From NCBI RefSeq assembly GCF_000295935.2, contig NZ_ALWO02000037.1, positions 88,259 to 152,258 on the forward strand: 64,000 nt of DNA, given 5' to 3'. The notes under the pieces are model-generated. The model did not search any database. It was not told where the DNA came from and saw nothing but the letters and a program-made list of their open reading frames with translations. The DNA comes from Indibacter alkaliphilus LW1 (GTDB lineage Bacteria > Bacteroidota > Bacteroidia > Cytophagales > Cyclobacteriaceae). This document shows positions 1 to 8,713 of this stretch, one piece after another; position 1 is the first letter of the stretch; the number at the start of each line of letters is the position of its first letter. A program made the translations under genes and the position numbers.

Positions 1-1140
1 TCCTTTGCTTTTTTCTTTGTCAAAAAGGACACTTCTGATAATTACATTCAGATCAAAATCTCCATTCTCTTGAAAAAAACCAAAACAACCTGAAAACCAT
101 CCTCTCTTGAAATTCTCAAAATCATCTATCAACTCCATGCATTTGACTTTAGGGGCTCCTGTCATGCTGCCCATTGGGAAAGTAGCATGGATAATTTCTT
201 TTAGCCCGAGTCCTTCTTTCAAGTCTGAAGAGACCGTTGAAATCATTTGATGAACTCTTGGGAATGAATAAATACCAAAGAGTTCATCAACTTCTACAGA
301 GCCGGTTTTTGAAATTTTTGACAAATCATTTCTCATCAAGTCCACGATCATCAGATTTTCGGCCCTTTCTTTTTCTGAATTGAGGAGTTGTTCTTTCATC
401 ACATCATCTTCCTGCTTATGGGTTCCTCTTTTAATGGTTCCCTTGATGGGTTGGGCGATCATCTTTGAATTTTTTCTTTTGAGAAATCTCTCCGGGGAAG
501 CAGCCAACAGGTATTTGCTTTTGGATTTAAAAACTCCAGAAAATGGCATCGGAGATATTTGCATCAAATCTTCATATGCCAGGATAGGATCCCAATCCCC
601 TTCAAAACTAAAGCCCATACAATAATTCAACTCATACATATCTCCCTCTCGGATATGGTTCTGAATATTTTTGACCTTTTGAATATAATCTTCAAGGGTA
701 GTCAGACGCTTGGTTCTGACTCTTGGATTTTGCCTGCTTGAGGGAATAAACTTTTGGAATGAAATAACAAAATCCTCAGCATTAGCACCCTTAAAAACCA
801 AAAAATCCTTTTCAATTTGGATACTTAGCTCTGGTTGAAAAAAAACGGTCTCTTCAAGTGCTATGACTTCAGAGTTTATACTTTGTAGATTTTCAACCTT
901 GTTTTTATAGTCATAGCTAATTATTCCAGCCAAGTCTGATTTCCGATAAAGAAGGTCTGCCTTTTGAAGATCTATACATGTGCTTGATGCATGCGCTTGG
1001 TTTGGAAATGTTCCTTGAGGGTATTCAAATCCATTTCCTTCCTGAAAAATAAAAAAAGGGAAGTTGAAATCTAACCATTGCATAAGCTGCTTCCGGAATT
1101 TTTCAGGCTTTAGGATTTTTATTGTAGAAGTATGCAACAT
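1..1140 (-). CDS. pabB: Aminodeoxychorismate synthase component I (PabB), 3' end outside window
   Basis: This is a chorismate-binding enzyme of the TrpE/PabB family; 380 codons are visible and the C-terminus runs off the left edge. The box PIKGT near residue 229 has the lysine that marks aminodeoxychorismate synthase (anthranilate synthases have PIAGT), so the likely reaction is chorismate plus glutamine-derived ammonia to 4-amino-4-deoxychorismate for folate. Other family boxes are ERAENLMIVDLMRNDL near residue 256 and FPMGSMTGAPK near residue 320. Translation starts at the ATG whose complement ends at 1140. No pabA-type amidotransferase is visible nearby. The gene follows the YceI gene on the same strand but is separated from it by a terminator. 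Confidence 0.9.
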   Translation of the reverse strand, partial: MLHTSTIKILKPEKFRKQLMQWLDFNFPFFIFQEGNGFEYPQGTFPNQAHASSTCIDLQKADLLYRKSDLAGIISYDYKNKVENLQSINSEVIALEETVFFQPELSIQIEKDFLVFKGANAEDFVISFQKFIPSSRQNPRVRTKRLTTLEDYIQKVKNIQNHIREGDMYELNYCMGFSFEGDWDPILAYEDLMQISPMPFSGVFKSKSKYLLAASPERFLKRKNSKMIAQPIKGTIKRGTHKQEDDVMKEQLLNSEKERAENLMIVDLMRNDLSKISKTGSVEVDELFGIYSFPRVHQMISTVSSDLKEGLGLKEIIHATFPMGSMTGAPKVKCMELIDDFENFKRGWFSGCFGFFQENGDFDLNVIIRSVLFDKEKSKG

Positions 1141-1168
1141 GACGTAAAAATAAGATAAAGGCATAAAA

Positions 1169-1196
1169 AAAGAGGAAACCATCAGATTTCCTCTTT
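1169..1196 (-). terminator. Rho-independent terminator of the YceI gene
   Basis: A perfect 10-bp stem (AAAGAGGAAA with TTTCCTCTTT) with an 8-base loop is followed on the minus strand by a run of T. It sits 23 bases past the YceI stop codon and separates that gene from pabB. Confidence 0.8.
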
Positions 1197-1218
1197 GTCT
1201 TACTAAAATATAATTGGC

Positions 1219-1938
1219 TTAGTTAGCTTTTATATCAAAACCTACACTTACAGTATTGTAAATAAATTGATCTTTAGCTTTGTCAGTTGCACTGCTTTCA
1301 TCACCATACATCAATCCCCAGTTAGTTCTGTCAATATTGAAACCTGCTTTTGCAGAAACAACTCCATCGGCAATACTTACTACTGCTGGAAACTTAATGT
1401 TTTTGGTAGTACCTCTCATGGTTAGATTTCCTGAAATCCAGTGAGTAGGATTACCTTCGATCAATTCAGAGTCTTTCTTTGGAGTGTTGTCAGTTTCAAA
1501 CTCTTCGTTATCTTCAATGGTGTCAGCAGAAAAAGGCTCTACTTTAGTCAATTCAAACTGGGCCTGAGGATGGTTCTCTGCATCAAAGAAATCATCAGAC
1601 TGCAGGTGACCCCATAGTTTGCCGTAATTTTCATTGCTCTCTTCCATGTCCTGGATTTTCAAACCGGTAATGTCAAAAACAAATTTTGCTCCCGTTAGAG
1701 ACTCTCCGTCGACCATCACTTCGCCTTCAATCACTGGAATGTATCCATAATGCTGACCGGATGGCTTGTAACCTCTCCAATCGATTTTGCTTGTAGAAGC
1801 ATCGATACTTAGGGTAGTTCCTGATCCAGCTGCTACTTCTTCAGCCTCACCTGTCTCTACTGTGTTTCCTCCAGGTCCACATGCTACGATCATAAATGCT
1901 GATGCCAAGATCAAACCTGATTTTTGTAATAGTTTCAT
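1219..1938 (-). CDS. YceI-family lipoprotein
   Basis: The 239-residue protein starts with a lipoprotein signal peptide: charged MKLLQK, a hydrophobic stretch and the lipobox IVAC with the lipidated cysteine at residue 20. From about residue 42 it follows the YceI pattern (IDASTSKIDWRGYK at the start, ISGNLTMRGTTKNIKFP near the middle, FNIDRTNWGLMYG toward the end). YceI proteins form an eight-stranded lipocalin-like barrel that binds long polyprenyl-type lipids. The substrate here is unknown. The protein is predicted to be anchored in a membrane facing the periplasm. It is transcribed alone and ends at its own terminator. Confidence 0.85.
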   Translation of the reverse strand: MKLLQKSGLILASAFMIVACGPGGNTVETGEAEEVAAGSGTTLSIDASTSKIDWRGYKPSGQHYGYIPVIEGEVMVDGESLTGAKFVFDITGLKIQDMEESNENYGKLWGHLQSDDFFDAENHPQAQFELTKVEPFSADTIEDNEEFETDNTPKKDSELIEGNPTHWISGNLTMRGTTKNIKFPAVVSIADGVVSAKAGFNIDRTNWGLMYGDESSATDKAKDQFIYNTVSVGFDIKAN

Positions 1939-2024
1939 AAATTGAATTGTTTTGTTTCGGTATTAAATGTATATACACGAAAACCAATTAGTTTTAAAAA
2001 AGTTCAAGATTGCCTGAAAAAAAA

Positions 2025-2032
2025 TATCTTTG
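2025..2032 (+). promoter_or_regulatory. Candidate -7 box (TATCTTTG) for the carbonic anhydrase gene
   Basis: The octamer matches the Bacteroidota -7 consensus TAnnTTTG exactly. No convincing TTTG element lies 19-20 bases upstream. Transcription would begin near 2039, which rules out the in-frame TTG at 2030 as a start and supports the ATG at 2072. Confidence 0.5.
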
Positions 2033-2071
2033 ATTTATAAAAACCCTCAAAAAACGTCAAACAAGGAAGAA

Positions 2072-2581
2072 ATGGCCCTGATAAAAAGTGTGCGTGGATT
2101 CACTCCACAATTTGGAAATAAGTGCTGGTTTGCTGAGAATGCAACTTTGGTAGGTGATATAATTATGGGTGACAACTGCACCGTCTGGTTTAATGCTGTC
2201 ATTAGAGGAGATGTCCACGAAATCAGAATTGGAAATGACACGAATATTCAGGACGGAGTAGTTATTCACGGAACTTACAATCAATCGGGGACTTACATAG
2301 GAAATAGAGTTTCCATCGCCCATAATGCCGTAGTCCATGGCTGCACCATTCATGACAATGTATTGGTTGGTATGGGCGCAATCATTATGGACAAGGCTGT
2401 AGTTCATTCTGGAGCGGTAATAGCCGCAGGAGCAGTAGTATTGGCTGGTACGGTGGTAGAGGCCAATAGCATTTATGCCGGAATGCCAGCGAAGAAAGTG
2501 AAAGAAACGGGACCTGAAATGCTGGAAGTCATCAGGCGGACAGCTGATAATTACCCCAAATACGCATCTTGGTTCGAGTAA
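2072..2581 (+). CDS. Gamma-class carbonic anhydrase family protein
   Basis: The 169-residue protein is a left-handed beta-helix of hexapeptide repeats (for example VGDIIMGDNCTVW and GTYIGNRVSIAHNAVVHGC). Three histidines sit at the zinc-ligand positions of the CamH/YrdA type: His66, His84 and His89, followed by the family signature VLVGMGA. Members bind zinc or iron; some hydrate CO2, but many YrdA-like proteins lack proven activity. The start is placed at ATG 2072: an in-frame TTG at 2030 lies inside the promoter box, and MALIKSVRGF matches the usual N-terminus. The gene is a single unit with 458 bases of non-coding DNA after it. Confidence 0.88.
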   Translation: MALIKSVRGFTPQFGNKCWFAENATLVGDIIMGDNCTVWFNAVIRGDVHEIRIGNDTNIQDGVVIHGTYNQSGTYIGNRVSIAHNAVVHGCTIHDNVLVGMGAIIMDKAVVHSGAVIAAGAVVLAGTVVEANSIYAGMPAKKVKETGPEMLEVIRRTADNYPKYASWFE

Positions 2582-3039
2582 GATTTCAAGCACCTAATAA
2601 TTATACTTGCCCTAATCGGTAAAAAGCCCTGTATTTTTGAATTCAGGCATTAAAAAAATCGAAAAACATTTGGCCATAGCTTCTCTTTTTAAAATACCAT
2701 AATTTACAGAAAGATAATAAAAGTGTAAAGCGGCTGATTTTCAAGCACCTCTTCTTAAAAAAGCCTTCAAAAACTGAGTTAGTCTCTTTTCTCATCAGAT
2801 CAACTTTTGTATTCAAGCAACATTATATTTATCTTGAAAGGAATAAAACATGTTTTTATTTGCTCCCAGCACAAAATTATTAAAAATTGATTATTTTAAA
2901 TTTTAGTCAAAAATCAAAATTACTTGAATAATTTCGGATTATTTAAAAACTAAAATTTTGAATAAAAAAACATTTTCAACATCCTTTTGCATATCAGCAA
3001 AAGGCAGTTATTTTTAATCAACCTAGAACTTAGTGTTTT
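2582..3039. other. 458-bp AT-rich intergenic region
   Basis: No plausible gene is seen on either strand. The 12-mer TTTCAAGCACCT occurs twice, at 2583 and 2740. No clear terminator or exact TAnnTTTG box was found, although the promoter of the ligase cluster that begins at 3040 must lie here. Confidence 0.5.
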
Positions 3040-3753
3040 ATGAAAGAAGAATATTTTAAATGGCATTCTCAATTTGTCAATAGGGAGGTTCAGATGCTGG
3101 TTTTTGGGCATGCTGGCTATCCTGTGGTTTTATTCCCCACATCCATGGGTTCATTCCATGAAAACAGAGATATGGGCCTTCTTGAATCAGCCAAATGGTA
3201 TATTGATCAGGGTTTGATTCAGATTTTCTGCCCGGACAGCAGTGATAGACAAAGCTTCTATAACAAACACGTACATCCTCACCAAAGAATCCAAAATCAT
3301 GTGGCCTACGATAAGATGATCTGCCATGATATCGTAGAAAGAGTAAGGCTAAATACCGGTGTGGGCAAAGTGGTAGTGGCAGGATGTAGCTTCGGAGGCT
3401 ACCATGCAGCAAATTTTGCTTTTAGACATCCAGGATACGTCAGCCATATGTTTTCCATGTCCGGGGCTTTTGAAATCAGAAACTTTATGGATGGCTATGT
3501 CCATGATGACATTTTCTTCAACTCCCCTCTTGAGTACCTTCCAGGCCTTCAGGACCAAGAACTCTGGAAAATGGACATTGTACTGGGCACATCCAACTGG
3601 GACATTTGCTTTGATGCCAACATCAAGCTTTCGGATGTCCTGGAAGGTAAAGGAGTAAGACATTGGCTGGATGTCAGAAAAGACAGGCAACACGACTGGC
3701 CGGTTTGGAAAGAGATGTTTCCTCATTATTTATCAAGAATCAAATTCAATTAA
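3040..3753 (+). CDS. Alpha/beta-hydrolase (esterase D-like) of the ligase cluster
   Basis: The 237-residue protein has the alpha/beta-hydrolase fold of the putative esterase (esterase D/antigen 85) family. The nucleophile elbow is GCSFGG with Ser117; likely triad partners are Asp188 (NWDICFD) and His218 (RQHDWPVW). No signal peptide is present, so it should act in the cytoplasm. It is the first gene of a same-strand cluster and lies 17 bases before an ATP-grasp ligase. A hydrolase next to peptide-type ligases could release or trim a ligated product or supply a carboxylate; that role is inference, and the substrate cannot be read from the sequence. Confidence 0.8.
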   Translation: MKEEYFKWHSQFVNREVQMLVFGHAGYPVVLFPTSMGSFHENRDMGLLESAKWYIDQGLIQIFCPDSSDRQSFYNKHVHPHQRIQNHVAYDKMICHDIVERVRLNTGVGKVVVAGCSFGGYHAANFAFRHPGYVSHMFSMSGAFEIRNFMDGYVHDDIFFNSPLEYLPGLQDQELWKMDIVLGTSNWDICFDANIKLSDVLEGKGVRHWLDVRKDRQHDWPVWKEMFPHYLSRIKFN

Positions 3754-3770
3754 TCTAATACCACGCGTTT

Positions 3771-4727
3771 ATGAAAAAGATAGGAATCCTATTTGGCATG
3801 GAAGACACTTTTCCCCATGCATTTATCGAAAGAGTCAACGAAAAGAAAGAAAAAGGCATCATCGCTGAAGCTGTAACTATAGATAAAGTCGTTCAAAACC
3901 GATTAACAGAATATGCTGTCATCATAGACAGAATTTCGCAGGATGTACCCTTCTATAGAGCCTACCTCAAGAACGCAGCTTTGACAGGTACCGCAGTCAT
4001 CAACAATCCATTTTGGTGGTCAGCAGATGATAAGTTTTTCAACAACTGCCTGGCAGATCAGCTAGGCGTACCCCTTCCAAACACTGTTCTGCTTCCCTCC
4101 GCAGAGCATCCTACTGACACTACAGCCAAATCATTCAGAAACTTAAAAATGCCATTGGATTGGGAGGCTATTTTTGACTATATAGGATTTCCTGCCTACA
4201 TGAAACCTTATGCTGGAGGTGGATGGAAAAATGTGTACCGCCTTGAAAACAAAGAAGAGTTTTTCGCCAAACACAGGGAAACAGGACAATTGGTAATGCT
4301 CCTTCAGGAAGAAATTGTCTTTACAGAATACTTTAGGGTGTATTGCTTGGGCGGTAAGGCTGTTCGCATCATGCAATATGAACCGAGAAATCCTCACCAT
4401 CTCAGGTATGTCATCGATGGCCCACCGGCATCCAAGAAGTTGTTGAAAACAGTAAAAGACTACACACTCAAATTGTGCCAAGGTCTTGGCTATGATTTCA
4501 ACACAGTGGAATTTGCGGTGAGAGATGGAGTGCCTTATGCTATAGATTTTGGAAATCCAGCTCCGGATGCAGACATCAATTCTGTAGGTCAGGCCAATTT
4601 TGATTGGGTTGTAGAGGAAGCTGCAAAAATGGCAATCACATACGCCAAGGCTCAAAAACCCGGCAAAGTCAATCTTACCTGGGGCACATTTATGAAAGAT
4701 GCTGTCAGCATGGCCAAACGATTTTAA
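3771..4727 (+). CDS. ATP-grasp ligase (RimK-like)
   Basis: The 318-residue protein looks like an ATP-grasp carboxylate-amine or peptide ligase. Residues 1-100 form a pre-ATP-grasp region. MKPYAGGGWKNVY at 144-156 carries the expected ATP-binding lysine (Lys145) and glycine-rich loop. VEFAV near 246-250 and AIDFGNPAPD near 257-266 supply the metal-binding acidic and Asn positions. Family members activate a carboxylate as acylphosphate and join it to an amine; the substrates are unknown. The stop is 2 bases before the start of the YbdK-type ligase, which implies coupled translation. Confidence 0.75.
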   Translation: MKKIGILFGMEDTFPHAFIERVNEKKEKGIIAEAVTIDKVVQNRLTEYAVIIDRISQDVPFYRAYLKNAALTGTAVINNPFWWSADDKFFNNCLADQLGVPLPNTVLLPSAEHPTDTTAKSFRNLKMPLDWEAIFDYIGFPAYMKPYAGGGWKNVYRLENKEEFFAKHRETGQLVMLLQEEIVFTEYFRVYCLGGKAVRIMQYEPRNPHHLRYVIDGPPASKKLLKTVKDYTLKLCQGLGYDFNTVEFAVRDGVPYAIDFGNPAPDADINSVGQANFDWVVEEAAKMAITYAKAQKPGKVNLTWGTFMKDAVSMAKRF

Positions 4728-4729
4728 TC

Positions 4730-5836
4730 ATGAAAAAACTACCCGTTTTCACACTTGGGGTTGAAGAAGAATACCAGATTATAGATCCTGAAACACGGGA
4801 TCTACGCTCTCATATGTCCAAAATCGTGGACGGTGCCAAGATTATCCTTCGCGAACAGGTAAAGGCCGAAATGCACCAATCGGTGGTTGAGGTCGGGACA
4901 AATATCTGTCAAAACGTATCGGATGCCAGAAAAGAAGTTTCTTTTTTAAGAAACAAAATTGTCGATTTGGCCTCAGAACAAAACCTCATTGTAGGTGCCT
5001 CAGGAACTCACCCATTTTCAAAATGGCAGGAGCAGCCTATCACGGATGATCCCAGATATGATGTGATCGTAAAGGAACTTCAGGATACTGCACGCTCAAA
5101 TCTGATTTTTGGATTGCATGTTCATGTGGGAATAGAAAACAGAGAGGTAGCCTTGCATATCATGAATCAGGCCTGCTATTTTCTTCCTCATATTTATGCA
5201 TTATCCACCAACTCCCCCTTTTGGGAAGGAAGGGACACAGGTTTCAAGGCATACAGGGCACACATATTTGCAAAATTTCCAAGAACAGGTTTACCGGAGT
5301 ATTTTGATTCGGTACAATCTTATGACAATTTTCTCGAAACTCTTGTCAAGACCAATTGCATAGATAATCCAAAGAAAATCTGGTGGGATCTCAGGATGCA
5401 TCCTTTTTTCAGTACAATTGAATTCAGAATCTGCGATATGTGCCTGACCGTAGATGAAACCATGTGTTTGGTAGCATTGATTCAGGCAGTGGTAGCAAAG
5501 CTATACAAAATGCACATGATGAACACGAGCTTCAATGTGTATAGAATTGCACTTATCAGAGAAAATAAATTCAGAGCGGCAAGGTATGGAACCGAAGGTC
5601 TGATGATAGATTTTGGTCAGAAAAAAGAAGTGGAATACAAAGCACTCATGATGGAATTGCTCGAGTTTGTAGATGATGTGGTAGATGAATTGGGCAGCAG
5701 GGAAGATATCAATTACATCCACAAAATCCTTTCTGAAGGTACTGGTGCCGACAAACAGAAAAAGGTTTTTGAAGAAACAGAAGACTTGGTCAAAGTTGTT
5801 GATTTCATCACAGGGGAATTTACCAAAGGGGTTTAG
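4730..5836 (+). CDS. YbdK-type carboxylate-amine ligase (GCS2 family)
   Basis: The 368-residue protein is full length for the COG2170/YbdK family (about 370 residues), related to glutamate-cysteine ligase. Landmarks are GVEEEYQ at residues 10-16 (metal-binding glutamates), GLHVHVG at 128-134 and WWDLRMHPFFSTIEFR at 218-233. E. coli YbdK has weak glutamate-cysteine ligase activity, but the physiological reaction of most members is unknown. The start is the ATG at 4730, two bases after the preceding stop; longer in-frame extensions would overlap the upstream gene by over 100 bases. The 106-base gap downstream could hold an internal promoter. Confidence 0.85.
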   Translation: MKKLPVFTLGVEEEYQIIDPETRDLRSHMSKIVDGAKIILREQVKAEMHQSVVEVGTNICQNVSDARKEVSFLRNKIVDLASEQNLIVGASGTHPFSKWQEQPITDDPRYDVIVKELQDTARSNLIFGLHVHVGIENREVALHIMNQACYFLPHIYALSTNSPFWEGRDTGFKAYRAHIFAKFPRTGLPEYFDSVQSYDNFLETLVKTNCIDNPKKIWWDLRMHPFFSTIEFRICDMCLTVDETMCLVALIQAVVAKLYKMHMMNTSFNVYRIALIRENKFRAARYGTEGLMIDFGQKKEVEYKALMMELLEFVDDVVDELGSREDINYIHKILSEGTGADKQKKVFEETEDLVKVVDFITGEFTKGV

Positions 5837-5942
5837 GTATTGAGAAAAACGGATTAAATCCTTTGTATTCAATATTTTGAAACTTTCTGAACGGGCAATC
5901 CCAAAGATGCATTAACTTGCGCCCTCATTTATCAAAAATATC

Positions 5943-6767
5943 ATGCAGGAGAAAATTAAAGTGGCCATTCTGGACATGTATGACGGGGAGCCCAATCAGG
6001 GTATGCGATGTATCCATGATATTATCAATAGGTTTTCAGAAGATCTGACTTTCAAAGTTTATGATGTAAGAGGAAAAGCTGAATTGCCTGATCCGGACCA
6101 ATACAATCTCTATGTCGCTACAGGAGGTCCAGGAAATCCATTAGAAGGAGATGGTAATTGGGAAGTGAAGTTTGGACAATTCTTAGAGCAAATCTGGTCC
6201 TGGAATAAGGAAAATACAAGAAAAAAACATATCCTCTTCATCTGTCATTCTTTCCAGATGGCTGTCAAGCATTTTGGTCTTGCCGAAATCACCAAAAGAA
6301 AATCCACCTCATTTGGAGTGATGACCATACACAAAACAGTCGATGGTTTTAATGATCCTCTTTTTGAGGCCTTGGACAATCCATTTTGGGCCGTGGACTC
6401 ACGCGATTACCAAGTGGTCAAACCACATGCTAAAAAATTCAAGGCCATGGGAGCCAAAATCATAGCCCTCGAAAAAATCAGAAGCCATGTAGAATATGAA
6501 AGAGCCATCATGGCAGTCAGGTTTTCAGAAGAGTTGGTTGGTACACAGTTCCATCCTGAGGCAGATCCGGTAAGCTTTCTCAACCACCTCAAAAAACAAG
6601 AGGTCAGGGAAAAATTGATTGCACTCAAAGGAAAAACAAAATACAGAACTATGCTGGAAAGATTGGTGGATGAAAACACCATTTACAAAACCAATGAAAC
6701 CCTGATACCCAATTTTCTTAAACAGTCCATAGAAAAAATAAGGCTGGAAAACAGCATTTTAATCTAA
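5943..6767 (+). CDS. Class I glutamine amidotransferase-like protein
   Basis: The 274-residue protein has the class I glutamine amidotransferase fold. The nucleophile is Cys101 in LFICHSFQMA, the oxyanion-type loop is GGPGNPLEG at 61-69, and the catalytic pair is His204/Glu206 in GTQFHPEADP. The usual G-x-C-x-G-x-Q elbow is altered to ICHSFQ. No synthase domain is fused. It may feed ammonia to a neighbouring ligase or act as a gamma-glutamyl hydrolase like PuuD; both are inference. The next gene begins 6 bases after its stop. An extra tail of about 60 residues follows the catalytic His/Glu. Confidence 0.82.
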   Translation: MQEKIKVAILDMYDGEPNQGMRCIHDIINRFSEDLTFKVYDVRGKAELPDPDQYNLYVATGGPGNPLEGDGNWEVKFGQFLEQIWSWNKENTRKKHILFICHSFQMAVKHFGLAEITKRKSTSFGVMTIHKTVDGFNDPLFEALDNPFWAVDSRDYQVVKPHAKKFKAMGAKIIALEKIRSHVEYERAIMAVRFSEELVGTQFHPEADPVSFLNHLKKQEVREKLIALKGKTKYRTMLERLVDENTIYKTNETLIPNFLKQSIEKIRLENSILI

Positions 6768-6773
6768 AAACTT

Positions 6774-7967
6774 ATGATTTCAGCACATAGAAAACGGTTC
6801 AATTCAGAGTTTACAGAAGCCAAATACAAAGCATTTTTAGATGCTATAGCTTCTGATTTTGATTATCGCCCCACATTCAGAATTGCTGAAACGCCGTTTT
6901 TTATACCCAAGGAACTCAAAGAACAAATTCTTGAAGGCAGCAAGCAGGTCATTGATTTCATCAAAAGAGAAGACTTCAAAGAAATCACCCAAAAGTCTCT
7001 ATTAATTAATTCCAATGTCCCTAATGAAGACAAACATACCCAGTTCCTTGCCATTGACTTTGGGGTATGCGAGGAGAATGGAAAAATAATCCCAAAACTT
7101 ATTGAAGTACAGGGCTTTCCTTCCATTTTCAACTTCCAGTTTAATCTGTTCAAAAAACTAAAGGCTAGCTATCCTTTTTTGGATCAGCTAAGCCCCTATT
7201 TGGAAGGGCTAGATGAGCAAGGGTATTACAAAAAGTTCGAAGAAACTGTATTAAAAGGCTTCAATCCCGAAGAAGTCATACTCTTAGAGATAGAACCTGA
7301 AAAGCAAAACACCAAAATAGACTTCTACTACTGCAATAAAGACTTTAACATTCCCATTTGTTGCGTCACTGAAGTCACCAAAAAAGGAAATCAGCTTTAT
7401 TATAACAATCCAGAAGGAAAAGAAATCAGAATCAGGAGAATTTACAACAGAGTGATTTTTGATGAACTCGAACTCCGAAAAGACCTGAAAATGAATTTTA
7501 GCTTTATGGATGATTTGGATGTGGAATGGGCAGGCCACCCGAACTGGTTTTTTAGGATTTCGAAATTTATTTTGCCTTACTTGCATGGACCCTATTTTAT
7601 AGAAAGTAAGCTACTTAGCGAATTGAATGAAATTCCAGCTGACTTGGAGAATTATGTACTCAAGCCTTTGTTTTCATTCTCGGGTAGCGGCGTAATATTT
7701 CATGTCAAAAAAGAGGATATTGAAAATGTGAAAGAAAAAGACCTCTACATTTTGCAAAGAAAAGTGAACTACGCACCTGTAGTCGATGCGATTGAAGGCA
7801 AAGTAAAAGCCGAAGTGCGGATTCTTGCAGTATGGCCTGAAGGAGACGATTCCCCTACCCTGATGGGCAATCTGGTGAGGTTGAGCAGGGGAGAAATGAT
7901 CGGCGTAAAATTCAACAAAGACAAGGATTGGGTCGGAGGTACGCTAGGCCTTTTTGAAAAATCATAA
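6774..7967 (+). CDS. ATP-grasp protein resembling glutathionylspermidine synthase
   Basis: The 397-residue protein is a divergent ATP-grasp enzyme. KLIEVQGFPS near 108-117 resembles the PELIEYN segment of GspS-type ATP-grasp domains, and YVLKPLFSFSGSGVIF near 292-307 matches their KPxFxxxG nucleotide loop. GspS-type enzymes form amide bonds between a glycine carboxylate and a polyamine; whether this protein does so is unknown. It closes the cluster, lies 6 bases after the amidotransferase and is followed by a terminator. With the genes at 3771 and 4730 it makes three likely amide-bond-forming enzymes in one transcript. Confidence 0.65.
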   Translation: MISAHRKRFNSEFTEAKYKAFLDAIASDFDYRPTFRIAETPFFIPKELKEQILEGSKQVIDFIKREDFKEITQKSLLINSNVPNEDKHTQFLAIDFGVCEENGKIIPKLIEVQGFPSIFNFQFNLFKKLKASYPFLDQLSPYLEGLDEQGYYKKFEETVLKGFNPEEVILLEIEPEKQNTKIDFYYCNKDFNIPICCVTEVTKKGNQLYYNNPEGKEIRIRRIYNRVIFDELELRKDLKMNFSFMDDLDVEWAGHPNWFFRISKFILPYLHGPYFIESKLLSELNEIPADLENYVLKPLFSFSGSGVIFHVKKEDIENVKEKDLYILQRKVNYAPVVDAIEGKVKAEVRILAVWPEGDDSPTLMGNLVRLSRGEMIGVKFNKDKDWVGGTLGLFEKS

Positions 7968-7971
7968 AAAA

Positions 7972-7998
7972 AAGACCGCCCTGTTAAGTAGCGGTCTT
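7972..7998. terminator. Bidirectional terminator between convergent genes
   Basis: An 8-bp stem (AAGACCGC with GCGGTCTT) lies between the stop codons of the ligase cluster and the convergent lipoprotein gene. A run of T follows it on the minus strand; the plus-strand tail is weaker. Confidence 0.75.
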
Positions 7999-8013
7999 AT
8001 ATGCGGTATATAA

Positions 8014-8313
8014 TTATCTGTTCCTATTTTCTCGTTCCCTTTCGTCTTGAGGAGTCATCCATGCAGGCCTTGCTTCTATCTCCTCTAGCTTGACAAGCTT
8101 TCCATCCTCGAAAGTAGCCAAAACATAAAATCTTTCCCCTCTGTCAACCCTGTAAACGGTTTTGCCATTATCCAAAGTATTGATGACGGCATCTCTATTC
8201 TGTCTCAAAAACCTTCTTTCTGTCATCCCTTTTTCAAATTCCGGTCTTGGCAGAAAAATCCCGCAAGAACCCAACATCATTAAAGTTGCTATAAAAACAA
8301 TTCCTCTTTTCAT
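8014..8313 (-). CDS. Small lipoprotein of unknown function
   Basis: The 99-residue protein has a lipoprotein signal peptide with lipobox LGSC and lipidated Cys17. The mature part is short and rich in charged residues (TERRFLRQNRDAVINTL, then a beta-rich segment with YRVDRGERFYVLATFEDGKL). The pattern resembles small OmlA/BamE-like domains only loosely, and I do not assign it. The gene is convergent with the ligase cluster and shares its terminator. The C-terminal run RERENRNR is strongly charged. Confidence 0.7.
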   Translation of the reverse strand: MKRGIVFIATLMMLGSCGIFLPRPEFEKGMTERRFLRQNRDAVINTLDNGKTVYRVDRGERFYVLATFEDGKLVKLEEIEARPAWMTPQDERERENRNR

Positions 8314-8420
8314 AATTTTATTTTTTATAATGCATTAAAAGATACAAAAACTTTGCCATAATATTTGTAATTGAGGCTTAGACAATTAGCCATTTACCCT
8401 CTTGAATATAGCCTTTCCGA

Positions 8421-8451
8421 TTTGGAAGATGAGGATTTTGCTTTACCTTTG
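8421..8451 (+). promoter_or_regulatory. Bacteroidota primary-sigma promoter of the SRP RNA
   Basis: TTTG (8421-8424), a 19-base spacer and TACCTTTG (8444-8451) match the Bacteroidota consensus exactly. The predicted start of transcription, about 7 bases on, coincides with the first base of the SRP RNA stem at 8458. Confidence 0.88.
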
Positions 8452-8457
8452 TGATCT

Positions 8458-8545
8458 AGCGGCACGACCAGCTCCTGCTGAATCCCCCAGGTCCGGAAGG
8501 AAGCAAGGGTAGGCGGTTGTAGCGGTGCGATGCCGCTTCTTTTTT
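8458..8545 (+). ncRNA. ffs: Signal recognition particle RNA, small bacterial type
   Basis: The sequence carries the conserved domain IV hairpin of the SRP RNA: the Ffh-binding symmetric and asymmetric loops around CAGGTCCGGAAGGAAGCAAG, including the GGAA tetraloop. Terminal strands AGCGGCA (8458-8464) and TGCCGCT (8531-8537) close the molecule, and a U-rich tail acts as terminator. This is the 4.5S-like form without an Alu domain. It binds Ffh and directs nascent membrane proteins to FtsY and SecYEG. Confidence 0.95.
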
Positions 8546-8713
8546 GATCTAAATAACTAACTGATTAGTGATTTTTGTAATTGATTTTAACTTTTTTTTA
8601 ACTTTTTCACGCAAACCAAACTAATGATAAGTTTTTAAGGCTAAGAACAGCTTTTTCAGAATGAATATTTCCAATCTTTCGAATAGCAATCTTCCAAATC
8701 CCCTTTATTCAAT

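Noticed and set aside
2057-2593. 178-codon frame on the minus strand opposite the carbonic anhydrase
   Set aside because: It mirrors a well-supported gene; the translation is not protein-like and has no start context.
2583-2751. 12-mer TTTCAAGCACCT present twice as attachment-like repeat
   Set aside because: The copies are 157 bases apart with no integrase or element between them.
4604-4729. 42-codon upstream extension of the YbdK-type ligase
   Set aside because: It overlaps the upstream ATP-grasp gene and lacks family similarity; the natural start is ATG 4730.
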